A stretch of 64,000 nucleotides of DNA, taken from Xiphophorus maculatus. Lineage: Eukaryota; Chordata; Actinopteri; Cyprinodontiformes; Poeciliidae. Shown here in pieces: positions 20,000 to 33,641 of the stretch. Numbering within the stretch: the stretch's first letter is position 1; every line of letters begins with the position of its first letter. The stretch spans positions 992,001 to 1,056,000 of the forward strand of contig NC_036464.1 in the NCBI RefSeq assembly GCF_002775205.1, written 5' to 3'. Under the pieces are notes generated by a model. It ran no database searches. It saw only the letters and a program-made list of their open reading frames with translations, and was not told the DNA's origin. The translations under genes were made by a program, and so were the position numbers.

Positions 20000-22900
20000 T
20001 TACAATGAATTCACAAACTCCCTGTAGAGCGGACATGAAAGAAAACATCAGATCAATTTTAAAATGCATGACACTCTCTTTCTAGGTTTATAATAAGAGC
20101 ACATAACTTTTCTGGTTACTAAATGGTTCTAAAATTACATAAAACCACAAGCGTTTAAAAAGACATGATACATGTGTGCAATTCACTCTGTGAAAACAAA
20201 GAGGTCAGAGAAAATTACAGAACAGCATCATGAAGATCAATGAATACAGCAGGCAGGTCAAGGAAGAAGTTGTAGAGACTTTTAAAACAGGGTTAGGTTC
20301 TAAAACAACATCTCAAGGTTTGAACATGTCTCAGAGCTCTGTTCAATCCATTATCTGAACATGGAGAGAGGATGGATGAACTCCAGGCCTACCAAGACAT
20401 GGATGTTTTCCAAAACTGAAACCGAAAAGAATAGCTATTATGATCCTGGTGGCTAGATTTGGCATTTATGTTCCCTTTGCAACACTGATTATATGGCCTG
20501 GTCATACAAACTGGGGGCTCGTCCAGGATTTTAGAACAATTGGCTGCTCTTTGCTTTTGTAGTATGGTAACAATTGGGGGCTCGTCCGGGAAGCATTGAT
20601 CAGAAAAGCAGTCAAGAGGTAATTGTAACTCTAAAGTAGCTGATGAGAATCTGACAACATGACAGCAATTTTTGGCTACTCCAAAAATCTGGCCTTCAAG
20701 GAAGAGTGACAAGAGGAATGCCATAGTTGAAATAAAACTATAAGAAATCCTGTTTGCAATTTGCACCAAGCCATGTAGGAGCAACAGCAAACATACTCTG
20801 CACAGACAAGACCAAACATTAACTACATTTTAAACTTTCTGTTTGACAATCACTGCACACCCTGAACACCAAATTCACAGAGAAACATGGTGGTGGCAGC
20901 ATCATTCTGTTGGGTGGATCTTTTTCAACAGATAGGGAAGCTGGGCAAAATTGATGGGAAGATGGATGGAGCTAAATACAAGACAACCCTAGTAGAAAAC
21001 CTGCTAGGGACTGCAAAAGACTTGAAATTAGTGCAGAAATACAGACATTGTGATGACAGATAAATGCTTCTGCAAATAAGAATGGACAATATTTTTAGTC
21101 TCTAGATGTGTATAGCTAGCAGAGATATAGGGTACTACATGCTTGGCCAACATGAGGTCATCAACTGACAATGATCTTAACAATCAGCAGCAAATCTGCA
21201 ACAAATTGAATAAAAAGGAAAGAAAGAATGTGCTTCAGTGGCTCATTCAAAGCTCTGAGCCTGAACTGCTTCAGGTATTTTCTCCTAAAGATGATTCTAC
21301 AAATTGCAAGAACATGGGGTACACTTAGTTTTTGCACATAGCAATTTCCATTCTGGCTTCACTTGTATGTAAGACAATGATGGGACTCCTGTGAGCTTAG
21401 TACACTTGAAATTAGAACCTGGTAAAAATCTGACCATTTTATTTTGTCCTGTTATGAAACCAGGAACTTAAAGAGTGTTTCTTTTTAAAATAAAGTATTC
21501 CTACTAAACAGTGTCTGACAAATGTTTTCTCACTTTAAGACACCAGGCAGCTTTGGATCCCGATACAAGCCGTTGTGTAGATACCCCAGAGAACCGTCAA
21601 ATGTCACAAGCTTGACTCTGTCTTTACTTTGGGCATTTGCAGCAACCTCATAGGTCTGAAAACAACAAAACAATATAGTCATTGCATTAATTATAGTCAT
21701 TACTGCAAATATTGCTTCATGGTAAGGTAATAAAAAGCAGTACCCGATGAGCAATCTCAATGGGAACTAAGTGATCGTCCTCTGAATGGAGGAACAATAT
21801 CGGACTTTTCATTTTCTTCAAACTGTGGAATATAATTAACAACATTATTAACAGAAAACCCTCTTCTTGTGATATTTGCCAATATTAACTAACTCACTTG
21901 TGTTCTGTGGGAAAAACGGGCATTTTTCCTTCCCATAGGAAACTGACCAAGCGCTTAATGCCTGGAAATCTCCAGTAATACTTTAAACACAGAAATAAAC
22001 ATTGCAAAGTTGTTAGCAACAAAACAGCACATGCAGCAAATGTGAAAAAAAAATGCTTGGTTAGCGTAGCATACCCAGCTGAACATATTATATGGCAAAT
22101 GTTGTTGATCAGTATTGAATGCCCCCTCCAGGATCACACCATCACAAACAACGCCTAAACAGGAAAGAAGAAATTAGCATTCAGACTGTAGCATCATGCC
22201 CTCAGATTCTGCGTTTGCTGGAGATCAGAGGTCATAAAACGTACCTTCCTCAAGCAGTTTGACTGCAGTGTTAGAGGACACCCTACACAGAAACACAGGC
22301 TTCAGTTTGTCCAGTTTTCACCTCCTTACCAAGCAAATTTTAGTCAAGTTTAAAGCTTTATCTGGTAAGTGATACAACTGAAATCATATATTGAGACACA
22401 TATGAACCTTTTTCTCTCAATGTCTGGCTTTAAATCAGACAAAACAGCCAAGACCAATCTGGTTTACCTATGGGTCCAATTTCTAGCTGTCTGAAGGTGC
22501 CAGGATCAGCTGTGTTAACAGCTTGGAAATGAAATCATACTGCTTAAGAAAGAAACAGGCATCACGTAGAATTAATATTTTACATCTTTTACTTTTTTTA
22601 TAACGTTGATGAAATGAAAAAATCAGAAAGTCATCAGTCATTTTGAGAGATTATAATTTGAAGACCTGGCCAACTGGTGCAGACGTGAAGACATTTTCAG
22701 CTTTACGCATAGAGATAACCAAATCAATCAAAAAGAGATTCCTATTAGAGGATAATCTCAGACCTGGACACTGTTTGATGTGTCTCGCTATCTGGGAACT
22801 GACAATGTGTTGAAAGTTATGGAGGTCACAACCGGTGCAGCATGAATGTGCTTTTCAATAATATTCTAATTCATTGAATGGGTCTGTGATCTAACATTAC

Positions 22901-25710
22901 TAAATTAGTTACAAAGTAGGTCAAGGACAAACAAACTAAAAGGTTTTGGAGTGACCATCACAAATACTATCACAAACCAAGGCAGCCTACAAACCACAAA
23001 TCTGACTCTGTTTCTCAGTAATGGGCTAAAATCTCAGAAAACTCAGGTTAGAAGCTAAAAGTTTAAATAGAAAATCTACCAAATACAAAATGTGCAAAAA
23101 CATTTGAAATGTAAAAGTTTTTATAAGTGCCAGTGTGTTTTTTAGCTGACCCAGTGCCAAGAGAGTGTCCCCAGATGACCACCAGGCTGTCCCCGCTGCG
23201 TGTTTTGACCCAGTTGTACACGTGCATGGCGTCTGTAGTCAGGCCGGATTCAGTCGGCTCTCCGGTGGAATCTCCAAAACCTGCCAAGGGTTTTCACATC
23301 AGTTCCTGCTCACTCACACAACCACAGAGATGTGAATCTGTAAAAAGCTCCTACCTCTGTAGTCAGGCACCACCACATGGTAACCCAGTGCACTCAGTAA
23401 CTGTTGACACACAGTGTAAATTATTATTATCTAGAATCATAAACCACACTGTCATCTCTCCAGCTAAAAGATTAATTCATTAGTGTTGGTGATTACTCAC
23501 GTTTGCCACTCCAACTCGGTGTGGAGCTGTCCTGTGGAAATTAATTAGCAAACAAATTAATAAAAAACTAAAAACAGCAGCAAATACATGTGGCAGTGTG
23601 GGTATTACGTGCTAAATATTATAAAGAGGTGCATCAATAGAACATTGAAAAGTAAAAATCAGCTAAATTTAAAGAGATTTGTAACCCTATTCTTGCACTT
23701 TTAAATAACTGACATTGAAGAAACTTCTGTATCTTATATCTTATAGAGATTATATGTTTTTATCTGTTGATTATTATGTATGTGACGCTAAACTGTTTTA
23801 AAGCTGTTATGTGGGATTTTTTACTTTATTTTTTCCTCATTGGGTTGGGGTGAAAAATCTGAGTTAATTGTGTTCAATTAAAATCTAGTATTTGCTTTTG
23901 TTTAAAGCATTTTACTGCATACTGGTAAAATCTGATAAAAAAAGTTAACTTATTTTTATAATTGACTTTCATGTGTCATGTAGATGGATTACATCTACAT
24001 GACGGTCCATCAAATCTACAAGATTTTCTTGAATGTTTGAGGGCAGTTGACAGCTCAACAGGAGTGCTGTTTTCAAACATATAAATAAAAAGTATAGTGG
24101 AAGGAAAACCTGTGGTTAAAAAAACTGTGTAAGTTACAGGAATTAGCCTCAAATACATGAGCTGCAGCTGTTACATTCCCTGTGTTGAGTTGCTATTGAA
24201 GCAGAGACTGCCGAGCTAAATGCTAGCCCCTCTGTGTTTTATCGAGGCCCCAGTGAGCGCAGTCGTCCAACAGGAACATTTAGAGAAATTCATGCTGACA
24301 GGTTTTATGTAGATGCTGGTTTTATGTTCCAGCAGGACTTGCCAGAGGTAGTAAAACCCAGATCAATGATCGATGGTGTTGCTGTGCTTGACTGAACCTC
24401 ATGGAGGATCTATGGAGGATTGCAATGCCACAAACATCTGTTTTCACTATGACCTCCTGTAAAATTATGATATTTATTGTTTTATAAATATATAATGTGA
24501 TTATTACTTAATAACATTGAGAGAAACTGAACTCTTTAATTCACCGTGAACAGGGACAAATGCCTTAACTGTACACCTCTGTGTTTAACGGGTCTAAATT
24601 AGGGATGATACGAAAAGAAACTTTTCAAAATCAATTTCTTTCAATAAAAAACTGCAAATATTGATATATCAGGCATCCCTAGTCTGAATGATATGAGTTT
24701 CACATTTTAGCTTGAATTATCAACATACATTAATATAATAAAACATTGTGAATCACATGTAAATGTATAAATTATCCTACCTTGATCCCGTGTTTCCGTG
24801 CAGATATATAAAAACCGGATTTCCATCATTTAATGTGTTCTGGTACCACAACAGGTCTTTCCCCTGAGCTTCTTTCCACCGACTTTCAGGAACTGTATGC
24901 CTGGAAAAAACTCGTCCTCATCAGCAAGATGAAGATGTGTTTTCATTTTCCCCCAGAGCTGCAAGTTTTTAATCTGAAAGAAAAAGCAACAACTCGGCAT
25001 CTGCTCACCATACGCCCAGGGAAATGCCCTCCTCTGACGTTAAGTACATGTTGATGGTGTGATTGAGGGAGAAATCAGCAGGCCGGCTCAGATCCTCAAA
25101 GAACGGTACGCTGACTGCACACAGAGAGGAGGGGACCCATTGTTCTAGAGCTGGATGATTTAAGATACTGGATAACGCAGACAGGATCCTTACTCACGTC
25201 GGTAGGTGTGAATAATGTCCTGAATCAATACAGGGATTATTTTATATGTGACAGGCACCAGGATGCAGACAGCGACAGCAGCCAGTAATCCCCGTCTTAA
25301 CCACCAGGGGGACCTGTAATCAGAAGACATTTATTTTACTCATGCAGTCATTGGAAAACTTTATTAATCTCATATTAGCTGCTTCTTCAGTTTATCATTT
25401 AACAAAAACATATTTTAACACAGCTCTCCTGGGATTTATAGCATTTTAATCTGGTTTCCGTCTGGTTACAATGACAAATTTTTCTACTTGATAAAAATTG
25501 TCCCAGAAGTTATTGGGATAAACGATACACACACCTGTTTGCTCCAGAACAGCAAACTGCTGCTCGCTGTCCCCTGAAGCAGCCTGAGATCACTACACAG
25601 TACATCACCACCCATTGATTACTAACTAGAAAGTCATTAAAGAGAGTTGTTCTCTGCCAGTTGCATCTTGAAAAACAGTCAAAAAAACTGGAAACATAGT
25701 CCAGAGACAT
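20000..25710 (-). CDS. abhd12b: abhd12b, alpha/beta hydrolase domain protein 12B (13 exons, intact)
   Basis: Membrane-linked serine hydrolase of the ABHD12 (lysophosphatidylserine lipase) family; the substrate of the 12B branch is not established. Coding exons, 5' to 3': 25710-25535, 25313-25198, 25114-25009, 24900-24781, 23531-23501, 23400-23355, 23280-23151, 22282-22245, 22154-22075, 21980-21898, 21822-21744, 21655-21534, 20021-20000. All phases join to 382 residues, against 362 in human as I recall it. Seen: a membrane segment at about residues 66-82 ([14 protein letters not shown]), YLHGNTG at 165-171, nucleophile Ser238 in GHSLGTG, an acid in HSEDD (about 325) and His362 in GYLHN. Residues around GFGDSTG…TESGLTTDA favour 12B over ABHD12. 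The start Met is the least sure point because the context is weak. Exon 7 uses an unusual GTCAGC donor. The tail ends EFVNSL, shorter than in copy B. A poly(A) signal lies at 19,836-19,841. Confidence 0.9.
20150..21110 (+). mobile_element. Tc1-like relic in last intron of abhd12b
   Basis: Fragments typical of fish Tc1 transposase genes are present: CAGGTCAAGGAAGAAGTTGT and CTCAAGGTTTGAACATGTC (the helix-turn-helix region), then ACCAAATTCACAGAGAAACA and AACATGGTGGTGGCAGCATC. It is interrupted by the retroviral-type block at about 20,440-20,690. The matching relic at about 35,270-36,190 in copy B means it is older than the duplication. Confidence 0.7.
20505..20590 (+). other. Two tRNA-Pro primer-binding-site-like motifs (retroviral fossil)
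   Basis: TGGGGGCTCGTCCAGGAT at about 20,512 and TGGGGGCTCGTCCGGGA at about 20,574 match the 18-nt primer-binding site complementary to the 3' end of tRNA-Pro used by many gammaretrovirus-like elements. Each is preceded by a CA-ending stretch, as an LTR end would be. No gag, pol or env is visible around them. It is a small old fossil inside the Tc1 relic, and copy B repeats it at about 35,600-35,675. Confidence 0.6.
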
Positions 25711-25783
25711 TAACCCACCAACGCTGCCGCCTGTGGCCCCCTGCTGAGGAGAGCTGAGGGACTCTGACGCATGTTCGGATGCA

Positions 25784-25855
25784 GACTCTGAGCTGCAGAC
25801 TCTGAGCTGCAGACTCTGAGCTGCAGACTCTGAGCTGCAGACTCTGAGCTGCTAC
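25784..25855. repeat. 14-bp minisatellite at the 5' end of abhd12b
   Basis: The unit CTGCAGACTCTGAG is repeated about five times just upstream of the first exon. Copy B has about four units (42,655-42,715). Since 14 is not a multiple of 3, unit number shifts any reading frame that enters from upstream, which supports a start codon downstream at 25,710. Confidence 0.8.
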
Positions 25856-25859
25856 ACAC

Positions 25860-28683
25860 CAGTTGTAGCGGTTTGCAGCGATCAGAAGAGAGAAGCGGCT
25901 GTGACTGAAGTGAGTCCTAGAGTCTCCCTACAGCCATTTAATGGACAATACATCCCTTCAATCCCTTGAAGGCGAATTCATCACATGGAGCTGGACCATG
26001 AAAATGAACCGACTGCAGAGATACTCAGGCTCCAGTTTTGGTTCATTTAAACTGGACAAAATTATGGATGCACCGATTTACTTTATTCACTTCTAATACC
26101 GATACAGATATGTGAGGTTTAGTATCAGTCCACCGATGCGTTACAAAAAAACCAATACCAAATTGATTTAAAACATTTCCTTTGCTAAAGTACAGTACAT
26201 TACAGTACATTTATGTAATTCAGACATAAATGTACTGAGTTACAAATTTCTTTGATAACTCTGCACCAGTACAGCACATTTAAATACACCAGTAGCTTCA
26301 CAAACTTGGTCAAACATGTAATAACAACAACTTTAATTTATTCAGTCAGTGCTATTAGTGCTAAATTCTAAATATAAAGTGAAGTTATAACATAGATTCG
26401 AAGAGGATGATAATCTACAACACATCCAAACTTAATCAAAACGGCTGAATCAATCTAACATCAAGCCTCTGGTACGGTACCAACCTAATAAACTCAAACA
26501 TTGAAGATGTGTGTTGTTTGATCCGGCCACAGAAAAATAAAACAAAGTAAATCATTAAAATTAAAACGACATTCACGCCAATGATTTGAAGATATAAACT
26601 TCTGACCTGGATTGTAGCTGTGGCTAAAGGTTAGAGGAGGAAGTAGTTCAGAGTTGAGTTAAAGAACTCGGATACAAAGGGCAGGATAATGCATCATGTC
26701 AGTGAGTAACTACATAGTAAATCAGTGTGTTGGGGTTTGTGTGAATGTGTGTTAGAAGGACCTCAGTGACTCTGCATACTCATTATCCAGCAGGAAAGAA
26801 AACAATGCAATAGTTTTGTAGCAATATTTATCTTTACAAGCCAAACCTCCAGTTACTTCATTAGTTGATGCTCATTAAGAACATTTTATTGTGCTGATAC
26901 AAGCTCACAACTTCCTGTTTGCTAAAAGAATTGAATGAGCCCAATGGGATTAACAACAACAAACTCAGAATATTAAGAAAAACTACTGCTGCTCATTTAA
27001 TTTATTACAAAATGGTTATTTGGGCTGAATTGAATATAGTTTATCCCGACCCCACTAGGGACAAGGGTGTACAGAAAATGGATGAATGGATGAATATAGT
27101 TTAAACAAAAATTCTGAAGGCCTGCTTTAACTTGCTGCCCTACAAAACTGCAAATATGAATTTCTATGACTTGTTTTTAACTGTAAATGGAGGATTTGGT
27201 GGAGTGCATGGATAGCAGACAGATTCTCCCACCTGAGCGGTGAATCTCTGCTGCTCCCACAGAGTAGCAGAGATTCACCATGTGTTCATAATTATGAAAA
27301 CATGGACTCTTGTCAAAAAGTTGCTAACTTTGGTTGCACTGGACATGCACACTTCTGAAGTTTTTATTTGAAGAAATTTTCCACCCATTTCACATTTATG
27401 TGCAAATTTTGAGTCAATTTATAGAAAAGAGAAAAAAATAATGCCTTGAAGATGTTTTAATGTCTGCAGAGCTTCATATCACTCCGCAGACAGATAATCT
27501 TGATCTGAAACCCTAAACAAAATAACTTTGTTGCAGTTACTCACTGAGTTCCCTCTTTCCTCCGGCCGCCAGCCGCCCTCCTGTCCTTCCTATCGGGGGA
27601 CGAATTGTCACGTTTCACGTTTCTCCTTTTCATCGTTTCACTGCAGTAATTCTTCCCCACTGAGTGTTTTTAACAATCTGGTCTGGCCATTGCACTTTGA
27701 CCGACTCCAGATTCAATAGGATCAGATTTTATTAAATACCAGGAAAAGGGAAAAGGGAGGGCTCTTGGTTTTTAAGGTTGCACCACTGCTTCCCTGATAA
27801 ATGTGCAGGACACACTGTTAATGCTCGTGCTGCTACCTTAAACAAATGACATAATCTGAAATGTTAAATGAAATAGAGCATTACTTTGAAGAAAATTGTA
27901 ATCACATGTATTTTTATGAACAAATAATGTAGATTGTTTTGGCATTGCATATTAAACAGTCTTTAAAAAAAACAAAGCAAGTTTAAAAACAGATTCAACA
28001 AAACATCTTTGTTGTGGAAAAAAATGTTGCACTTCCATAACAAACCTTGTTTTCTTTCTTATAATAATATTTTATAAAATATCAGCAAATACATTGACAT
28101 ATTTTCCTTTATCCCTATTTTATTTCCTTTAAAGTTTATATATTTTTGGTTTTTTTATGTATTAGAGCCTCAATCTCTAAATCAAACCCTTTGCTTGTGA
28201 ACACAATCTTGGCCAATAAAGCTGAAAGGAGAAAACAATCAATGAGTTACTAGAGCATTTATCAGATAAATTTTATCTGATTATATAAATCAAAGTGCAA
28301 CAAGAGGGAATGTTTGTTTTATGAGATAACAGCGACTCATACAGTAAAAAACCCAGTGTGGGATTTCCTGCAGTTTTTTTCTCCTGTGTGAATGTTGGTT
28401 CTCTGCAGGACGGTGCTGCAGCTTACTCTCAGTCCAGAAATCGGAATGTTAACAGTGTGCTACGGTATTTGTACTAGAAACCAGATTAAAAAAAATTGGA
28501 AATATTTGTGGTTCTGGGGTGCAATTTTATATACAATGACACTAAACTGATTTATTTAATAGAATATTCACCAGAGCTTCATCATGATATTCGACAGAGC
28601 TGACCAGGACAACAAACACAGTCAGAAAGTCACAGAAGAAAATCTGCAGGATAAGAGGCCTCTAGGGGCCAAAGCTGTCTCTA
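25860..28683. other. Duplicated intergenic stretch, no gene seen
   Basis: AT-rich, matches 42,725-46,558 in copy B with indels. It holds a short retroposon tail fragment (about 27,032-27,098, ending AAAATGGATGAATGG) and an inverted-repeat stretch near 27,230-27,290 (CACCTGAGCGGTGAATCTCT and its partial complement AGCAGAGATTCACC). Near 28,545 lies a copy of the poly(A) signal that in copy B would serve mocos. Confidence 0.5.
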
Positions 28684-28808
28684 CACTGCAAAAAATGAAT
28701 CTACCCAAGTATTTTTGGTCTAGTTTCTCACAAATATTTTAGTACACTTGAAATAATACAAAAATAACTAAGAGGAACTTTACAGTAAGATACAGGAGCT
28801 TGATTCTG
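28684..28808. mobile_element. Half of a palindromic MITE at the duplication edge
   Basis: ACACTGCAAAAAATGAATCT and on to GATACAGGAGCTTGATT is the left arm of the MITE that is whole at 46,559-46,944. The element and the A/B homology both stop at 28,808. Confidence 0.75.
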
Positions 28809-28826
28809 ACCTACATGAGTTTGAAT

Positions 28827-30480
28827 TAGCCAATAGAAACAGAGACAGGGGGTTCGGCCTTTAGTTTTCTGCTATAAGTAATCTCGGGAAAAATCAAGCA
28901 CTCTACTTGCAACAGTTGTTCAAAAACTTTACAATGAATGGAGCTAAACGACTTCATCCTGCTGTTGAGAATAATGGACCTACCTCCTCTGCATCACTTG
29001 ATAAGGATGCGGAGTTACCTAGCCCGAAGACATTCGCTAATATGATGGCGTCAACTCCGGTAATGAATAAATGCTTGCTGAAGAAGAAGAACCTGCTATT
29101 GTATATGAGATCCCAATAGCAGTGAAACCGGATTTGGGCCCTGAGATGGATAAACCTGCGAGCTCAGCTTCATCGCCTAATGCAATTGCCTCAAAAACTG
29201 TGGATAAAAGAGAAATATTGACAAGCGGACCATCTCTTCTATTCGAGACCCCAATATCCATCTATGACAACTCAAGGCTTGGAACAGATGCTCCCAAGAA
29301 ATCGACATTTTATTTGTGTCGTGTGCAGAGCCCAGTACTTGGAAACCTCAAGCAAGACTGGTCTTTAAAACCTCATGGTCTTTGGGGGTCATGGGGTTAT
29401 GTTTTCCGTTATGAGTCCGGAGAGCTTTATCTGTACCAGCTGGACAAGGATGAGGAGCTTGCACCAATAATGAATACTTGCAGCCTGAAATTACTGTCTG
29501 GATCCTGTATGCCGATTTCAGTTCCTGTAAAACTGTCTCTGCAATCATCTTCACTTTTGTATCCTCAACCTGTATGGAGTTTCAGGAGTTTCTGGACAAC
29601 CGGTATAAATTGTGGAGTCAGGAGTCGCCGTGTGATGCAGTGAAAGTTGAGCTGGTAATAATCTTCTTTCCAGGCACCAATGCTGTCGCTGGCTTGGGTG
29701 ATCTGTTATGCAGCCGTAGCAGGTTTCCTTGACATACTTCACACAAATTAAACTGAATAGATGCATCAAGACTGTTTTTACAGTAGCAATCAGCATACTC
29801 GGTGACGTCCTGCGCGCAGAGCAGGTGTTTCAGCTTGGGAAATAAACCGTCGCAACCAAGCAAGAGAAAAAATTGTGCTACAAGCAAGCAGAACTGTGCT
29901 AGATAATGTTTCCTCTGATTCAAAGGTGATTGTGAAATGATTCATGTATGATTTGCCTCTTATAACTCAGTAAAGAATGGATGACCAAGAAGGTAGAGTT
30001 GAATTATCTCAGTGAAATTATTCCCAACAAATTGTTAACACCATTCAGATTCTGCAAAAACTGGCTTCAGGATTGAATACTGAGGAAAATACCAATAGCC
30101 TTTCACAGAGCCCACCAAGATCACCAAGATCGCCTATTTTAAACCCATCTGAAGTCTCAGACTATTTCAGACAAATTAATGATGCACTCCACGGTCTAAA
30201 TAACTGTATACCTCCACAAAACTCACCCACTGCCTCAACTGCTGGTTCACCTGCCAGTTCATTTGTGTTGGATGAAGCTTTTCAAAATTCAGAATCACTC
30301 CCCGGGTTATCATCTGCAGCAGTATCTGCAACAGTTGATGAAGCACAGCAACAAGGAGGTAATCTAAACCAAAATCATCAGAGGATTGAACATCAGTGTT
30401 TCAATAACATTGAAATAAGGAGATCGAACTGTGCCCATGGTTCAGCGCACCTGTTGTTCATCTTCTAATCATCCTGAAGC
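28827..30480 (+). other. Unrecognised ORF-bearing block between the two duplicates
   Basis: The spacer opens with a CCAAT box (28,829) and a TATA-like CTATAAGT (about 28,871), then several + strand frames: one from 28,934 (MNGAKRLHPAVENNG), one covering about 29,071-29,643 rich in normal-looking protein text (FETPISIYDNSRLG), and one from 30,073 with a Ser/Pro-rich start (SQSPPRSPRSP). I recognise no domain. It may be a decayed mobile or virus-like element or a decayed gene; the frames are not continuous. Codon use looks protein-like, so it was probably coding once. A matching tail may continue at 33,642-34,270 beyond the hAT element that splits the region. Confidence 0.4.
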
Positions 30481-31399
30481 TTAAGAGGAGCGGACTGCCT
30501 GCACTTCAGCGCCTGAGTGTTTGCCAGTGATGGTACCTCAAGCCTCTCTACGTTGACTCTCTGTGATTTTGTTCTCTGAAAGATACCTAGAGTAATTTCT
30601 CCTTGTCCTTTCCTCTCTCAGGTGTTTTCCTCGTGACTAGTGATGGTGAGATGAAGCTTCATGAGGCATTGAACCACTTGAGCCAACTGGTTCGAGAAAG
30701 GGTTCATTTCTTGAAGCTTCATGTGCACACGAAACCACCTACTGGCCAGGTGTATAATCACAGCCAGCTGTATCTTAACACGTGTGATGCATTGAATTTT
30801 TGTCTATTATGGCTCTTGGGAATGACGTCACAAAAGGTGTAGGACGAAATCATTTGTCTACATAAATTATGTATACACATATGTGTATAATAAAATATTG
30901 TTTGAATGTATCCTCTGTGTGTAATTATTCCCAAAATAGTAGTGTCATGTGATATGGCATGTTGTGTAATAAAGTTTTTCTGTGACTCTAGAAAAATGGC
31001 CTGGGCTTAATCAGGCAGAGGACAGTGAAAGTGCTTGTGGAACTAGGGAGGGGCAGTGAATAGGCTAATGCTTGTGTAACTTGGATGATTTCATGCATTT
31101 TTATTAAGAAACAACAATTTCTCCACAGTTTTTGGTTTCAAACGATTTCTCTTTTTTGACACTACATGGATGAGGTGTTATTATTGTACCCCAACTCCTT
31201 GGAGCACAATAAACACCTCACCTTTACAGAAAATAAGAAACAGTGAAAAATACAGTTCCTCATAAGCAAACATAATGCATCTGCAAATGTTCACTTCACT
31301 TTACCTTGTTAGGGCTTATCAAATCAAAATGTTCCCACATAGGAGAAATCCTCCTCTTTCTCGCCGGCTCCATCCTACTCCTATCCTGTCCTCGCGCTC

Positions 31400-31619
<220 letters not shown>

Positions 31620-32750
31620 TGTTAAGGAAAAATGATTATATATAGTGCTTGATACAGTTAATCTTAAAAGGTATATGGAACACTCTTATTTTGAACAGGT
31701 TTGTGTTAAGCATTTAAAATTAAACCAGATGGGTAAGCATTCAGAGACACAGGAACCAAATGCAGATTAAGGGAGATCTCTCAATGGGACCCCCGCTGTG
31801 CGGTCAGACCACACAAAGCTATAAAATTAGCATTTCTGTAGGCCAGAAGTACTGGAGACAGAGAGAGAGAGACATCTGGTCTGTTCACAGCAGATAAAAG
31901 CCTGTAAGGAACAACATCTGGGAGGGTGTGAAATTTAATGCAACATAGACGATTGAAACCGCTAACATCCAATTTCTAAGTATTAATACCATGTTTTTAC
32001 TGAAGATTGTATTATCTCATTTTGCAACGACTAAATGATGAATGTATTTGAAAAACTGTATTATTTGTGACTATATCAGAAGCAAATGGAAATTGTTTAA
32101 ATGAAAATGTTTTGTTTACTATTAGAAAATGGCTCAGGAATTATACCTTATTTTGTTCTGTTGATTTTGTGTGTGACTTTTGGCAGGACTCAATCTTTTG
32201 GGGTGCTGACTGTAGAGAAGCAAAACTGAGGTTTGTAAAAATAACATTTCCTGCTCTATTACTGGATGCAAGTCTCTTTGAAGAATTTAAGGAGAGATAA
32301 TGGAAGAGACTTCAGACTTCACAGCTATGCGTGAAGTCTTATCTCAGGATTTTACTGTGCCCGGGATGGCCGGGGGACCACAGGGGGTCAGGACGCCCTT
32401 TTGTGGTGCCAGAGAACAGATGGCCTTTTGATCTTGCCATAAATTAGGGGAAGTTCTCTGAGTGCTTAAGGGAGTTTCCAGTTGGTCAACTAGAGGAACG
32501 CCTTGAGTGCATATATTAAATAGGAAAACACCCACTCAGTATAAAATTTAGTGCCACCACTAAATTTTCAGAAAGTTGCCACTATTTTGTTTCTTTCAGC
32601 AGCTTTCTCCAAGGACGCGTCTTTGCCTTTCCTTTGTTTTTATATTTCTCTATTTTTTCTCTCAAGGTAAAGAATGCATATCTCTGTTCCTCTGCAGCTT
32701 TGTTGTTGATTGCTTTCTATGAGATTAAACTCTGTGATCTGTGACGTCAA
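31620..32750 (+). mobile_element. LTR-like segment (possible retroviral fossil) nested in the hAT
   Basis: The segment starts TGTTAAGG and ends GTCAACA, a TG…CA pair with matching TGTT/AACA ends. It has a TATA-like CAGTATAAAATT near 32,537 followed by a pyrimidine-rich U5-like stretch. After the end comes leader-like, GC-richer DNA. I see no clear target duplication and no gag, pol or env. The element family is unknown; it would be a broken remnant if real. Confidence 0.35.
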
Positions 32751-33000
32751 CACGCAGTGTTGTGGTTTCCTTGTCGCTGCACGTCGCCCACTGAGAGGGT
32801 CACTAGCGGAGAACGTCACTCGCCGAGGATCCCAGGAAGATTAAAGAGGAAAGAGCCAAACGGTTGTCAAAGTGAACGGAAAACGAGCCGCGTGGTGGAA
32901 CACGGAGGGCGAGAATCAGCGAGCACTAGAGAAGCGAGACGAGATATAGAATCAGATGTAGAGATAGGAGCGATCGAGAGCGAGCTATAGATCTGATCGC

Positions 33001-33294
<294 letters not shown>

Positions 33295-33641
33295 AACTCT
33301 CCAAACACAAACTAACTGTCTCAAACTAAATAACCATTATCCAAACTCTGCTATCCAAACTATCAAAACTCTATCCACTCTCTCAACTGACCGCAACTCG
33401 CCTACAACAACCCACATATTGAATGGAGCCTGTGGGGTTTCTAAAGCTGTCAAACCCCGCGCCAAACTCTGAGCCACTTCCCGAAGCAGTCACGTGATAC
33501 AGCCGGGCAGCGAGGCTTCGGACGTCATCGTTTTCGGCTCCTCCCCTAAATGAAGCAAGCTTCGATACGCGCTTTACGGAAACGCCCCCTCCATTACTCG
33601 ACACATGCCTCAAAGCCTCGGCACATCATGTAACATCACTA

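Larger units (their letters stand above)
19383..28808. repeat. Large direct duplication, copy A
   Basis: Matches 34,282-46,692 over nearly its whole length with few differences by eye, in the same orientation. The left homology starts at CACCTTGTAATAAGTGATG. The right homology stops in mid-element at GAGCTTGATT (28,799-28,808). Copy A lacks copy B's LTR and MITE insertions and carries some sequence that copy B lost (for example 21,660-22,940 and 27,720-28,395). It contains an intact abhd12b. Confidence 0.9.

Noticed and set aside
20389-20790. 133-codon minus frame in the last abhd12b intron
   Set aside because: It runs through the Tc1 relic and primer-binding-site-like block; the same stretch in copy B gives no conserved protein.
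21143-21328. 61-codon frame identical in both duplicates (36,228-36,413)
   Set aside because: Identity reflects the recent duplication, not selection; it lies in an intron next to a transposon relic and has no known domain.
21530-21533. TGA just after exon 12 as the end of abhd12b (376 residues)
   Set aside because: The AAAGTGAGA there is a good splice donor, and an exon at 20,021-20,000 continues in phase with a family-like tail, so the stop is intronic.
23063-23287. abhd12 rather than abhd12b
   Set aside because: GFGDSTG and TESGLTTDA match the 12B form more closely than the GWGDSVG/SERGMTYDA of ABHD12; the call rests on remembered sequences.
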